Positions 25,131 through 37,620 are shown, counted from the first letter of the stretch. The stretch is 64,000 nucleotides of DNA from Mya arenaria (GCF_026914265.1 NC_069123.1:34929178-34993177), one strand, 5' to 3'. Made by a program: numbers and translations. Notes: generated by a model from the letters alone, not told the origin.

Positions 25131-26207
25131 TGCCTCAGTCAGATTTCCCGACCGGTGGCCGTAGACCGATGGAAATCGGTGGTAATCGGTGGTGTGATAG
25201 CTGCCCCAACATCCATCAGTCAAGTAATCCTTAACACATCTGTCACAGCAACAGCCATCGTACTGAGGCCGTGCATACCCCCGCCGATGATCGTTCGGCG
25301 AGTGACTCCAGAGGGAAACATTTTTGACCAGCGTGGCACCGATTACCGGCCGGACATCGACCGGACATCGGACAGTCTTCACCCATCATCATACAATGCT
25401 CGGCCGGTGACCGGACTGTGAATCGGACATCGTACGATTATTGGCCGGCCATCTTACAGACATTGTAGGATGCCCGGGTGATGGTCGGCCGATGTTACTT
25501 GAACTCCCGTGGCCGATGGCGATTCTTTCGGACAATTAGTATAAAATGACCACCCTACCTAGCATGGTCAATCAACCACAATGGCTTTGGCACCGAGACA
25601 TCTGAGATTGGCCATGCTGCAGCAACAACTCGCACAAGCCCGGCTTCAACATGACGTTATCTTGGCGGCGTTGTTAGAAGAAGCAGAACGAGAGCGACAA
25701 AGATCCCCAAGACGAAAAAGAAGGTGTTGGGTCCGAGACTGGATCTTGAAAAAAGCCCTGTTTGGGCATTACGAAACTCTTATGAGGAAGCTCATAAGCG
25801 GTAATCGAGCGATGTATATTACTTCGCTCATACATTGGTGAACATCGTTCGTACATCGGTCGTACATCGGTCGGTTATGGGACAATGTTTGGTCAAACAT
25901 CGACCGATGATCGGCCGATGTCTGATGCTCACCACTCACCCCCCGATGACCTCAGATTCAACGGACACTGGACGATGCTCGGCCATACATCGGCCGATCC
26001 TTGAAAGATGTGTTAATGATAAGTTGCAGATGAGAAGCGATGTGGGGCATCGTTGCAGACATCGCTGAATTTCAACTACAACTTATTTTCTCCCGATGAC
26101 CCCCACCGATTCGCCTGATGGCCTCAGTCACCGTCCGATTACTATGGGTGTCCGGTCGCATCGGTTGCCCATCGTATACCCCATCGCTGGATAATGTGAC
26201 TGATACA
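25131..26207 (+). mobile_element. PIF/Harbinger-like DNA element inserted in the convertase pseudogene
   Basis: The boundaries are set by comparison with the uninterrupted first exons at 45128 and 52408. Imperfect terminal inverted repeats (TGCCTCAGTCAGATT left, TGTATCAGTCACATT at the right end as reverse complement, 12 of 15 matching) are flanked by TTA on both sides, the Harbinger target duplication. The 1077-bp element keeps only the start of a transposase-like frame and is rich in palindromic ATCGGCCGAT and CATCGGCCG-type motifs, unlike the AT-rich host sequence. It is non-autonomous. Confidence 0.85.
25581..25841 (+). pseudogene. Harbinger transposase N-terminal fragment
   Basis: An 86-residue frame. 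After a Gln/Leu-rich helix and ERERQRSPRRKRR it reads CWVRDWILKKALFGHYETLM, the conserved start of HARBI1-type nucleases ('R-x-W-V-R-x-W-[LI]...FGHY-x-x-L-x-x-L'). The frame stops at 25841, before any DDE residue. It is a remnant in a short, non-autonomous element. Confidence 0.75.
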
Positions 26208-29200
26208 TTACCGTGTTTGTTGTATTATATGTTTAAGGAGTATGTTATGGTTATTATACACATGCTAGGAATGATTCTTTAAACGAACCGTTTTGTTTTG
26301 TTCATTTGCGTCCTGACGACCTGGGCCTTGTTCAAGATGAGCTTAAAACTCATTCTCTTATCTACCATAGCAAGGTAATATTTTATTTCATCTCGTTCAA
26401 CTATTAAACTGTATAATTGATACATTTACACGTGTTGATTAAACAAGTATTTAGATCGTTTAAGAACATAACAATACGGAATAGCAATGTACATTTGCAG
26501 TCTGTAAACTTTTCTCTGCATTGCTTTATAGGTCGTTGATAACTTGCACATTTTCGAAAATGAAAGTAGTAACATATTCAAAGCAACTAACTTGGAACTG
26601 GATAAGCTCAAATATAACATTAAATGAAAAGTAAGTATATTATGAATATGATTAATCTCTTATGTTGAAAAAAAAAACAATTTAAATTTCCCTGCTGGAC
26701 TCCCGGCGCTGTTCTGCTTCTAATTATAAATGTATGTTAAATCTTAAGTTGGAATACCAATATTTATTTTCCACGATGGGATCCCCGCAATAAGCTAGTT
26801 TCTTTTTTCAGTTAACACGCAATAGTATGTACCCTAGTTATAGCTAACAATACAAATAAATAAAAAAAAATCCTTTGCCAAACACTGCATTTGCCATGAA
26901 GTAGCCATATTAAACGAACAAACATTTGGAAGACTCTTATCAATGTAAAATAATTGCAAATATTTTATAACATATAACAGTTTATATCTATTAATCCAGC
27001 ACAACACGAGAAAACGTATTTCTTTCATCTCGTTTGTTGCTTAACATTCTCTTTTCGTAATATATTCATATATTTATGTAAATTATTTTTTGGGCTAATA
27101 CATCATGTCTATTTCTGCAGATTAAACAAATTGAGCAGTGTCTCAGGTTACTAGTAGGAAATGACGAAATACATACTATAGCGACTAAACATCTGACGAG
27201 GAAAAGTTCGGCGCTTTACTTCAGATTGGTTCAGTACAGCGCGAAGCAGCACTCTGTGGATGAAGCCCATGTATGTACGGTAGCATAGTTCTCAGTCAGT
27301 AAAGTACTCCTGGTTATATCTTTTAAAAGTAGTTCGGGAGATCTATGTATCTTAATCATAGCCTACCGTAGTCATAGAGGCGCGAGGTTACGTTCATTAT
27401 GCTAAGCACTTCATAGGTAGGTTTACATTTAACCTCACACACAGATGTTGATTTCGTTTACATGATGTTTTGAACATGAAAAAGAATACGGGCACATATT
27501 CAAATATAGGAAAAAACACGAACATTCTGATTCTTAACAGTTTGTGATTAAAACATACTTATCTGGATGTTTATTATAGGCATTAACAATGTTTTGTTTT
27601 TGATTGAAGAGTTTGCTGGTCTGTCCACCCTATTGGGATCAACAGGAAGGAGTTGATGAGGTATGGAGATCTTCTGTGACAGGACACGACGAATTAATTG
27701 CTGTCACGGATATTGGAATGGATGTTCATCATCCGGAGCTCTACCCGAACATAGTATGTGAAAACAGATACATATATTGTTTGCATCTATAACAGATCTG
27801 GGACTAATTACTATAGAAACATAACAAAGACATTATTTTGTTGACTTTATAACGCGCATAAACAACTTGTCGTTTTAATTGTCAAGTTTAACCTTTTTGA
27901 TTTATCCTTGTTAGAAATGAAAAGCGTATTTTGGTAACGATGTCATTGATGTCATTATGAACGAGATCACTGTAGTCAAAAAAGTATTAACATGCTAATT
28001 TAAATTTTGGCGTTGTTTTCTTGATGCTCAGGAGATGTCTTTGCAGTGAAACATTGTCAACAATAACAACGACGTGTCTCCAGAACATTTCCCAAACTAC
28101 TTTGAATCGTTCGGAAAATCCAAGTAAAGAAATTGTATTTAATGCAAATTTGTTAAAATGTTGAAAAGTTTTATATATTCATGATATGAAACATTTTACA
28201 ACACCCTTTTTTCAGTCATGGGAACGGCTGTGGTTCTGTTATTGCTGTTGTGAGAGGAAACAGTCTTTGCAGCGCTGGTGTTGCTCCGGGTGCAAAAATT
28301 GTCCGTATGTATCGATTTATCAAAATTAATGTCGTGATCCTCAAACCAAAAATATTACATTTTTTGTTAATTATAATGAATGCGTTTATTTGAAGTTCAA
28401 CAGTGTAAAGGTAGTGATATTTCCTTGCAGCTTTAAAACTTGGCAAGGTGGTGAAGTTTATGTGGGATAGACCAGTTGTATTTGATGATAGTCTGTCGAA
28501 AGCCTTGGCGTATAGACACGACCAAATCGACATATATTCCAACAGCTGGGACTTTGGCAGGTCTTTCAGGCCGTTAGATATAGGATCAGCTTCGGCAATT
28601 AAAAAAGGTATAAAAAAAGGTAAGTATATTGAAAACCTCGTAGCCAATTTGATACAGTGTATTTTGTACCTCAAATTTGGTGCAAAATGGCAAAGCTTAA
28701 CTGGGCTTTTATTAACTTAACAAGCTGGTTTGTCACTGTACTATCCATTGTACCATTAAGCCTCTCATTGTTTTCTACGTAGTGACGAAATGGAAATGGG
28801 AGTATCTATGTGTTCCCTGCTGGTCGACGAGGCAATGGCTTTGCCAATAGCATATACACAATTGCAGTCAACAACATCGGAGTACGAGGAAAAGTACCAA
28901 AAATCGCATATGCCAATTCTGCTACGCTTGTTTCTTCCTTCGCAAAGGCGAACGAGAACGTCTGAAAATATGGTAAAAATTAATAACGCTCAAGTCTTTG
29001 ATTTTATTCGTGTGAGGTTAAGCACTCCTCAACCGGTTTAAACCCTTAGTGTATAAGTATATACCATGACTGTTACGCAACCATTTATACCAATGACGAC
29101 AGTTTTATAGTTGTTTATGTGTGTTGTCTTGAAACGGTTTGTCTCTTGTTTGGTGTTTGCTTGGTCTTGATCAGTGTGTCTATAAACAAGTCAAATTTGA

Positions 29201-30199
29201 GTCCACCCGGCTTGCCCCTGTGGTTTCCATTGTTTCATTTTCATTTCTATAGCATTTTTATGATGCCGTCTCTGTTATTACATTTATACATGAATATAGC
29301 ACTAATTTGATTTTCGGAACAGTACAAGTATTTAGTACTTTCTGGAAATATTGTCACCCAGACAATCAATCTTTAGATACGTGATATATCCTTTATTGAT
29401 ACCTTTATTTTGTAAAAGTCATACGCGGTGTATCCATAAATCGTCATATTCACATAACATAGAAGATAAGTGCTATTACATTCGTTTGTTATTGTGTTTT
29501 TAAATTGGTTTGTTATTAGATTACTGCCTTCAATGAAAATGGACGTAAATGCTGGAATAAGTTTGGTGGATCCGTTGCTACTACAGCAAAAGTAGCAGGC
29601 ATTTCTGCGCTCATTTTAGATGCCGGGTATGTAGATTAATAACATTTTTTCTCGGTTTCATTCAAACGTACAGCGCATACAAGAGTATACGTTTATCATG
29701 ATACTTGTTTTATTGTAAAGTGTCAAAAATCCCTCTTTCGTTTCGCATTACCAAAAGGCTTTTTTTCGAAGTACTTGGTACGCAAGAGGTAGGACACAAT
29801 ACATAAAGTGAATAATAATGTCACTATAAACAGTATACTATATTGCGTAAAATACTATTTGTTACACGGGAACCAGATACAAGCATGTACGTTTTCGGTA
29901 CGCAAGGTAAAGGGCTTGTAGCTTAAGATACTAACACGGGTACATGTATTTATGCAACGGAAATAAACAGTTAAAATAAAGTAAGGAAAGACGTGGCAAG
30001 TAAGTATAGTTGCAAAAGAATAGTCCATGTACGGATTAGTTTAACGTATTGTACGGTCACATATCGGTTACATATCAACCAGGCCCCATACTACTTTCTC
30101 CACGAGTTCAAACATGTTGTTTTGGTGGGATCTGCGGCATTTTTGTGTTTTTTGGTACATATTTGACTGGGTCCGCGTGTAGCGATTTCATGTAGTTTT

Positions 30200-30545
30200 G
30201 ACTACATCATGAATCCTCGAATAAGCTTTGTACCGCATACTAATCTTATGGACGTTGCACGGCGTCCCTGGACCGCCAATGCCGTTGTTGTTACCTTTAC
30301 ACATTGTACGGGGCTTGTGGGTCTCCCACGGACATCGTTAGATACTCATATGCTATTTTTGGAAATCGTACGCGTGCGAAGCAGATCGCTTAAGAGCCAC
30401 AGTACCCTCGCGACCGCCGTGAAACTTCGTAAACTTTTTGCAAAGTTCGGGCACGTACGGGCGCCTAATCCTAATGTTATTATGACAATGCAGTTTATGT
30501 CTTTAGCTTTACCAGTTTTGACATTTTCATTAAGAATTATATAAC
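30200..30545 (+). other. intronic open frame shared with block C, probably not a gene
   Basis: An open frame of 111 codons at 30209..30544 has a counterpart at 60128..60538, in the intron before the last convertase exon. The region is more GC-rich than its surroundings. Many of the differences between the two copies change amino acids, and an overlapping frame is also open at 60133..60387, so protein-level selection is not evident. No family was recognised. It could be an old repeat. Confidence 0.3.
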
Positions 30546-31026
30546 TTCTATATTTAACATTTCAGGCGGAAACGAATATAGGCAGATGCATCTTACAGTT
30601 TTCGGTACCGGTGAAAAAACGCATGACAATACAGAAATGCACGAAACAAAACGCGATGAATTGGACAACGCTTCGACAAGCAAGACCGTTTCCAATACAG
30701 ATAAAACCCCGTCTAAGACAGAGTTGATCATTGATTTTCTAACTCGGGTTGCTTATACATCGGCGCCTCTTATTATCATTATCTTTGTCTGTGTTAAATT
30801 GAATGTTCAAGAATACATTTGCAAGTTTTTATCCATAGTAATAGCAGGTGTAATTGCAGCTATATTGATGTACATTTTTGGTATACTGGTTTCGTATCTT
30901 ATCATGTTCAGATATATTGTTTCACAAAATTGCTCACATTTATCGAATAAATGTTATTCTCGAAAAAAAATTAGAGTCAGAGTAGCCTTCCCTCTTTTTT
31001 GCATTATTATTAGTAGAAAATGGTAA

Positions 31027-33390
31027 TTGTTTCTTAAATTTACTAATTAACTGTGTTAGATGATTGTGTTTTGTTTTAAAATTTAAAGATATCAGTATAT
31101 AAGTATTTTGTCTTTCCTTAGCCACACTATTCATTCAGTTCGATTGTAATTCTTTATTTATTATAGACGAGTTCTTCGCCTTTGTACATTTAAGCCCCTT
31201 TATAACATACAAACTACAATAGCTTAATGTGTATCCAATATACTGTTTAAATGCTAAACTGAAAATGAACGAAGCACATACAAGGTCACATAACAATAAA
31301 CACATTACATACATATCATAATATCGTTATAAGAGTTCTATGATAACTGCATTGCAGAGTAAAATCTGAAGTCGTGCTAAATATCTTGATTCATGCATTT
31401 ATACCTTTTCTATATTTACTTAAATGATGCAACACATTCCTTTTTAGTTACATGTTATATCTATATTAAAACGCATGTGTTCAAGTCATGTAAAATTGAT
31501 AAACTTATATAATACCATTTTTATAAATCGAAATATTCTTTACCAAACTGTATACAGTAAAGTGGCATTATTACTTTTATATAAACCTTTGATTTACTTT
31601 GTTATTTCATGAAAAGGTACTTTATAGGTATAACCTTTGTCGTCGGTTGCGGTGTCGGCCGAAGCGTCAACTTAAGCTTTTGCAGTCAACACTTGAATTG
31701 ATTAGCCAATCATGATACAACTTGGTGACAGTCCTGCATACTGTCTCAGGATCAAACTTGGTGGCAATGTTTATTATGCATTATGCTTCGATCAAGTCGG
31801 ATCCTGCGATAAATCTTTGAAGTTACACGTTAAGCCTATTTAACATTTAAATACAGTTGTCTTACTTATTATTTGAGAAAATACAAATTCTTTACTGTTC
31901 AAAATTCACTATACATATTTGCCATTTGCCATTTGCATTGTTCGATTTTCTTTATCATAGTTCTTTTTTTTAAATTCAGTTTGAACTAAAAGCTCAATAA
32001 AATAAAAGGTATATTTAGATATGTTGGCATAGTTACCCAAATGCAAACACAGAAGATCTTACTAAAGATTGTGTTGTTATTCTGTTTTTTTTCATGTTGT
32101 TGTATACAGGTCCTTGTACTCCTTTCACCTTTTTCTCATAATTTATGATTCAATACTATTTTGAACTTGCCCATTGTATCTTAGTCTTAAGTTCAAGTAT
32201 CTTAAATCTGTATTAACGATACAAATGACAACAATGTTAGTTTTTTTGCTATATGTGTAAGTATTTTAAATTAAACACTTCATTGTTTAGTTATCTAGTT
32301 CCTTGTCATGGGAAGCAGATTTATTGAATTAAATTATTTTTTCCCATGACATTTTATAAATGTATTTATCAGTTTTATTAAGAATTTATTCCACGTATAG
32401 ACATTTTACAGTAAACCAGATTCTAATTAAGAACTTAAGTTAAAGTTCTTGAAGTTTTTGTAGTTTGTTTTTTAACAATTTCATTTCTTATATAAGCGCA
32501 AACTTTTCTGATCTTAGGTCGTTGGTTTGAAGCAGTGCTAGAACATTTAAAGAAACAAACACTTGGAAAATATTAAATAGTTTTGTGATTATTTTATTTC
32601 AACCTGTTTGATTAAAATAGTTTTTAAACACTGTGTTCAATAATTGATGTGTATTTAGCTCTGTGGACATTATGTACAAAGATCCGTGAAGATATAGTGT
32701 GAGCTTTTGGACTTTTGACATTATGTTTTATATGTTTTTAAATATCAGCATTATTTTTACTGAATATATTTTTAATTTCTTTTATAAAACGATTTTAAAT
32801 AAAATGTGTTTTTGTTTAAGTTTTTGCTGGTTTTCCTTTCCCTGTTCTGTTTGGTCTTCGTAACAATTTTTTTAACTTTGTGATCATTGGTTATACTTGC
32901 ATATGTTCATTTCACACAAATATATACGAACATGACGGAAATGGGAATTCCCTGAATAACATATAACCTCCTATAGAAAACAACACAATCAATACTTTTC
33001 AATGTTATTATTTTGGAAGTCACAGTGAGTGAAGCACTTGGGAAACCGATGAACACATACAGCATGAACTTGCAACATGAACAAAGTATATCTTATTAAC
33101 AACATGCTTGACAAAAATGGAGCTTACTGACGTGGTCGACTGGCCGAGGATAAACTGAGATAAAACCCTCCATCTGGGGAAAACTCAGAAACCTCTGCCC
33201 GTTTGTCATCCAGATTTACAGGTTTTGTCTCGCACCACTAGATGTCGGGCCTCATCACCCATAAGCTCCTTAACAAAGATGTATAGAAAACATATGATTT
33301 TATGATTCATATATACGTACTTTATCAAGTTATACAAATGTACATTACATGATTATGTTCTTTGAAGAAAAATGAAAAACATATTTATCA
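31027..33390. other. 3' flank of convertase copy A, duplicated at 60841..62900
   Basis: No gene was seen. The sequence parallels the 3' flank of the intact convertase. A 400-bp stretch near 31190..31590 is missing from the other copy. The phrase GTCGTCGGTTGCGGTGTCG (31641; 61207 in block C) looks like part of an interspersed repeat. Confidence 0.45.
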
Positions 33391-33745
33391 TTCATATGAT
33401 GAAATTGCATAGTAACTGAAAACCTTTCACAATAAACATTTCTTGTAAAATTTAACAATCAATTGAATCGATGTGAACGGATCGGTTCCCCAAAGCTGAA
33501 TGCCTTTACATTCATATTCGCACGAATTCCTCGTGCTTATCAATCGCCACCTGGCGGTTATTACATTATAAACAAGGGAAATTAATATCCTTCTAATTCG
33601 TTTTACTCAAACGTAGGAAATTATATTTCCCTGAATACCATTCTATAACCTCCTATAGAAAACAACAAAATCAATACTTTTCAAAGGTATTATTTTGGAA
33701 GTCACAGTGAGTGAACGCTTGGGAAACCGATGACGTTCAAAGAAC
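32935..33745. repeat. internal direct duplication (about 120 bp, two copies)
   Basis: TATAACCTCCTATAGAAAAC followed by AAGTCACAGTGAGTGAA and GGGAAACCGATGA occurs at about 32945..33055 and again at about 33635..33735, same orientation. Block C carries it once (about 62460..62570). Confidence 0.75.
33573..33627. repeat. 55-bp direct repeat, left copy
   Basis: ACAAGGGAAATTAATATCCT through AAACGTAGGAAATTATAT is repeated exactly or nearly so at 37179..37233. The two copies bracket about 3.55 kb of block A that has no counterpart in block C. Confidence 0.8.
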
Positions 33746-34387
33746 GGGTAAGAGGATATAAATAACCAAATAGTCTTAATATGATGATCTTTTCCAAATA
33801 TACTCATAATTGACATGGAATTTTAATCTTCCGTTTACAAACTAAATGCCGATTTCAAACAATACAGAAACATTTACACGTGTCTTTGTTTAATAGATTC
33901 ACTAAATTAACACCATGTTTTTGACATTCTGTCCTTAACTACATTATTGAACACACTTGTTTCTCCAGCAGATCTTAATCATTGTTCACTGCTTTTAATA
34001 TCGTCAATGTCAGGAGCAATTGTCCGAATAATTTCATCTCATATATCCGTATAAGATATCGATATACAGCATAACATGTATTGTCAGTATACATTTCGGA
34101 TAAAATCATCTTTCATTTCAAATCAATTAAATCCTTTTTCAACAGTTGAAATTGACACAAGCTGGAATGAGTTCTAGCTATGTTAATTATCGAACTGTCT
34201 CTTATGGGTTTACTATATAGATTTATACCAAATACATATCATTCATGAATACTGTACTTAAACCAATACAGTTGCAAGAGCGAAAGTCGCAAAACACTTT
34301 AGGCACTTCAACCTTATGAAAATGAATATATTTTAATAGTAAAAACTTATGCAAAATATCCCTTCTCCCTAAACCGTAAATTGATTC

Positions 34388-34528
34388 CTACTTTTCCAAC
34401 TGAATGAATAACTTTCGTGCGAGAATAATACTTTTGGCCATCCACTTCTTTAGCAGTTCCGGGAGAAGATCCACCTTGCCCGCCAAGCCTTCTGGTAAAC
34501 CATCTGGTAAAATGCCATCCTTATGCAT
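34388..34528 (-). CDS. possible orphan terminal exon, unknown protein
   Basis: On the minus strand, after an acceptor-like TTTTTGCAG, an open stretch reads MHKDGILPDGLPEGLAGKVD then LLPELLKKWMAKSIILARKL then FIQLEK and a stop (46 residues). The composition (amphipathic, Leu/Lys-rich) is more protein-like than other frames nearby. The plus-strand frame at 34404..34628 overlaps it and looks like a shadow. No family was recognised and no further exons were found upstream on this strand. It could be a captured exon or chance. Confidence 0.3.
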   Translation of the reverse strand: MHKDGILPDGLPEGLAGKVDLLPELLKKWMAKSIILARKLFIQLEK

Positions 34529-34659
34529 CTGCAAAAATAGACGTTTACACGAAAATATTTCTGCAAAACCATCATTTATAACTTATTCACATAAATTAAT
34601 TCAGTTAACAATCATGGCTTATGACTGATGCTATAACAACATGTTTTAACATATAATAA

Positions 34660-35900
34660 CTGTACTGGTGAAGCCACCGTGTACCACAAGTCATTCATTT
34701 CTTGCAAAGCCGCCTATGAATGTCTCTCAAGGCGAAACCGCCTTAGCTCAGCGAAACCGCTTTTGTACATTTATGCAAAGGGAGGTTATAACAATCCATA
34801 TTAGTTTTCATCTACAGAATACTCTCCCTTAAAATCAATTAACAAAGCTAACATTCTAAATTTAAGATCTGCATTCCCAAATATGCCCTTTCTGTTCTTA
34901 CGTGCTACATAGAAATACAGATTGTTTTTTTCATACAAACTTTGAAGATGCTAAAAGCTATATCCTGGAGAATTATTACATTCATATAAATCAACAAAGC
35001 ATCAATATTTACATATAAACTAGTACTGGTGATACCACCGTGTACTATAATCATTCAATTCTGACGATCCCGCCATGAATCAGTGGATGCCGTTTTAAAT
35101 AACTTCATAACAGTATCTATATATTAACTAGTACTGGTGATTCCACCGTGTACTAAAATGATTCATCTCTGGCGATTCCGCTTATTATAACTTCCTATGT
35201 TTCACATCCGGCCATTCTGCCGTTATCATCAATGTTGCTTTTATAACATTTTGACAATATTTACATAAAAACTATTACTGGTAAAACCACCGTGTACTAT
35301 AACGAGTAAGCTCTTTCGATTCCTCCATGAATCATAAATATTGATTTTATACACTTAAAACAATATTTACAATTATATACTATATCTGGTATTACCACCG
35401 TGTTATAAAATGAATCATCTTTTTGACGATTCCGTAATGACTCTTCAATATCGTTTGTTAAAAACTTTATAACTACATATAAACTATTACTGGTGATGCC
35501 ACCGTGTATTATAACAAAACATCTCTGACGATGCTTCCGTGAATCAGCAATGCTGGTTTTTATAAGTTTATAACAATGTTTGCATATTAACAAGTACCGT
35601 AACTGGTGATGCCACCGTAAATTATTATTAGAATGTCGCCTTTATTTTCAATGAACAAACCTGCAGATAAGCAATCATTAAGTGCTAAACTTAATCATTA
35701 AGAGTTTCAACTTTCGCGCTTGTCATATATTCCGCCTTCTTTCACTCGTTCTGTACACAATTCCTGCATCATTGACAATGCGTCAAAAATAAATGTATTC
35801 ATCTTTGGCGTTTCGCCGTGAATCAGCGATATCGCCTTTTATTACAACTTTATAACAATTGTATTGTCTTGGTGATGCTGCCACTAAATCTACGATGCTG
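34660..35900. repeat. degenerate tandem repeat, about 105-115 bp units
   Basis: The phrase ACTGGTGATNCCACCGTGTA recurs at about 34663, 35025, 35132, 35276, 35386, 35489, 35601 and (weaker) 35870. Each time it is followed by ATTCATCTCTGACGATTCCG-like and CATGAATCA-like phrases and a TTATAACAATATTTACATAT-like tail. Spacing is about 103-144 bp between neighbours in the regular part. It lies in the segment missing from block C. Confidence 0.75.
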
Positions 35901-35945
35901 TTAAACTTTAATCTTAGGTAAGAAAAGCAACAATAGACAAACTCA

Positions 35946-35946
<1 letters not shown>

Positions 35947-36007
<61 letters not shown>

Positions 36008-36057
36008 TTATTACTATTATTATTATTGTTATTGTTATTATTATTATTATTATTATT
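35947..36057. repeat. (TTA)n microsatellite
   Basis: About 110 bp of nearly pure trinucleotide repeat with a few G/C substitutions. It produces poly-Asn and poly-Ile frames on the minus strand that are not genes. Confidence 0.95.
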
Positions 36058-37178
36058 GTAAAATGCTGTATCATCACAATCAGCCACTCCAGACAAAGTA
36101 CCCCATTCACCATACATGTGTTCTCCATACTATTAAATATAACACTATCTTTCAAATCCAAAAACTCTTTTTGTAAACAATGTCATTGTTTTACGAAAAT
36201 TTATGAAATCTGAACATATCAAATTAGCCCATGCAATCTTTCATGACCAGTTTTATTTAAAAACTTACGGTACTACTTTTGATAAGCCTTGCGTATAACA
36301 TAGAAATGCCTTTCCCATCGAATTTGAAATATTGTGAAAATGAATGTATATACACTTTTAGAAACAATACTTGAATATGTCGGTAGTATCACACCATTTA
36401 CAAACTGAATATTGAATAATAAGTATATGAATTCCTTTTATATCGAACACATTTTACTGACATACACACGGACACACTCCATAACGCTCCATACGCCTCA
36501 CCATTTAACTTAAATCCAATGCGTCTGCCATAATTATCATTATTTGTAATGCTTTGCAGATTTAACAGCATTGCATAAAATCTTTCTCTTTCAATTCAGA
36601 GATGATTGAATTTCATTTATAATTCTTATCTTTTTATGTTGCCTGTATGGCCACAACTATGGGTGACGCTGTTTGGTGATATTATAACAGAAAACTCCAA
36701 CAGTCGAGGGAAATACACCGGAAGCCTGGCACGTGAACAGGCGATGACATCAAAACAATAAAAATTGTAACGAGATGACCAGCTTGACCAGCTCATGCGT
36801 TTACACCCACATGGTTGAACCGCGGAATCCTGTAGCCCCGACTTCATTGTTTTGCATCTTTCTCCAACGTGTAGCTCGCAAAACAGAAAGAAATATGTCA
36901 CCTAAATATTCTTTAATAATATGTCAACGAAAAACACTCTTTATAAGTAAAACTCGAAGCACTAAATATGAAAATAGCGGAAATATTTTCTCTAGCACAA
37001 ATTTATCGATGCCTTTAAAAACAAAAGAACATTTTCTCACTAGTAACACAGTACATATGAACTGAATAAACTCATCAATTCTGAATTTTTCACTTTTTCT
37101 CTACGTATATTGAATACATATGATTATACATGTAATTCGTCATGTCATATAAATCCAACAAACATATTTTCAATACAA
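36058..37178. other. non-coding region, nothing recognised
   Basis: Two opposite open frames at 36626..36901 and 36775..37065 have no family motif. The stretch is part of the segment with no counterpart in block C. Confidence 0.35.
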
Positions 37179-37233
37179 CAAGGGAAATTAATATCCTTCT
37201 AATTCGTTTTACTCAAACGTAGGAAATTATATC
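37179..37233. repeat. 55-bp direct repeat, right copy
   Basis: Matches 33573..33627 in the same orientation. See that entry for the bracketing of the block A-specific segment. Confidence 0.8.
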
Positions 37234-37439
37234 AATGTACGATTAAGATCGACTAAATCTGTTATAAAGCGGTACCGAGAACGTTGTTCATATTCTCAAT
37301 CATAGATGTTTGTATGGAGAAAACAAGTAACTCCAATAAAACTCATAATGTGTTCTGTAAAATGAAACCGAGCTTAACAAATTTATATGCATGTCGTTTA
37401 CTTGTCCATATAACAATTCTTTCCACAATATAATACGTG

Positions 37440-37618
37440 CATAGTGCTGCTAACGCAGTGGTTCGCACACGTGCGTCTTACAAATGCGTCCCGAGTTAGA
37501 TTTCCGGTCAGGGCTTATATGTGTTTGATTTATAGTCATCAAGGCGGACAAGCGGGTTTTCTCCGTAACCCAATACCACATTCTCACGCAACATCGTGTG
37601 ACTTAGAACAATTTACTA
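37440..37618 (+). mobile_element. tRNA-derived SINE-like element
   Basis: The head GCTAACGCAGTGGTTCGCAC resembles an A box. It is followed by TTAGATTTCCGGTCAGGGCT in the B-box position, then AAGCGGGTTTTCTCCGTAAC and CACATTCTCACGCAACATCG, a body arrangement common in mollusc SINEs. The tail CGTGTGACTTAGAACAATTT is the only part also present in block C (from about 62901). Confidence 0.55.
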
Positions 37619-37620
37619 TA

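Larger units (their letters stand above)
25112..31026 (+). pseudogene. proprotein-convertase-like (S8B) pseudogene, copy A
   Basis: Exons matching the intact copy lie at 25112..26374 (split by a transposon), 26532..26630, 27121..27270, 27610..27753, 28032..28123, 28216..28304, 28431..28619, 28783..28972, 29520..29626 and 30566..31026. Exons equivalent to 10-12 of the intact copy (WRDVQH segment, catalytic-domain end, most of the P domain) are absent. Defects: a Harbinger insertion and a TAA in the signal peptide exon; TGA in exon 2 (NIK-stop-K) and exon 5 (TTG CAG TGA); one extra base in exon 7; two bases fewer in exon 8; and the active-site Ser codon changed to Val (GGSVATT against GGSSATT). 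The Asp exon (VTDIGMDVHHPEL) and His exon (HGNGCGSV) remain readable. The final exon lost the short segment holding the normal stop. Decay is relaxed but recent. Confidence 0.88.
24100..33390 (+). repeat. segmental duplication block A (paralogous to about 51340..62910)
   Basis: From the 3' end of the caspase-like gene onward this block matches 51340..62910 in order and orientation, introns included, with modest substitution differences. Differences are: a 1.08-kb insertion at 25131 in A; loss in A of about 3.8 kb present in C (56155..59920); and about 0.4 kb extra in A near 31190..31590. At 33390 the match ends. Block C continues there with sequence that in A starts again at about 37596. Confidence 0.9.

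Noticed and set aside
28783-29041. Alternative frame MEMGVSMCSLLVDEAMALP as a separate protein
   Set aside because: It is the out-of-frame reading of convertase exon 8. The correct frame gives RNGNGSIYVFPAGRRGNGF.
35914-36161. Poly-Asn and poly-Ile open frames
   Set aside because: Translation of the (TTA)n microsatellite.
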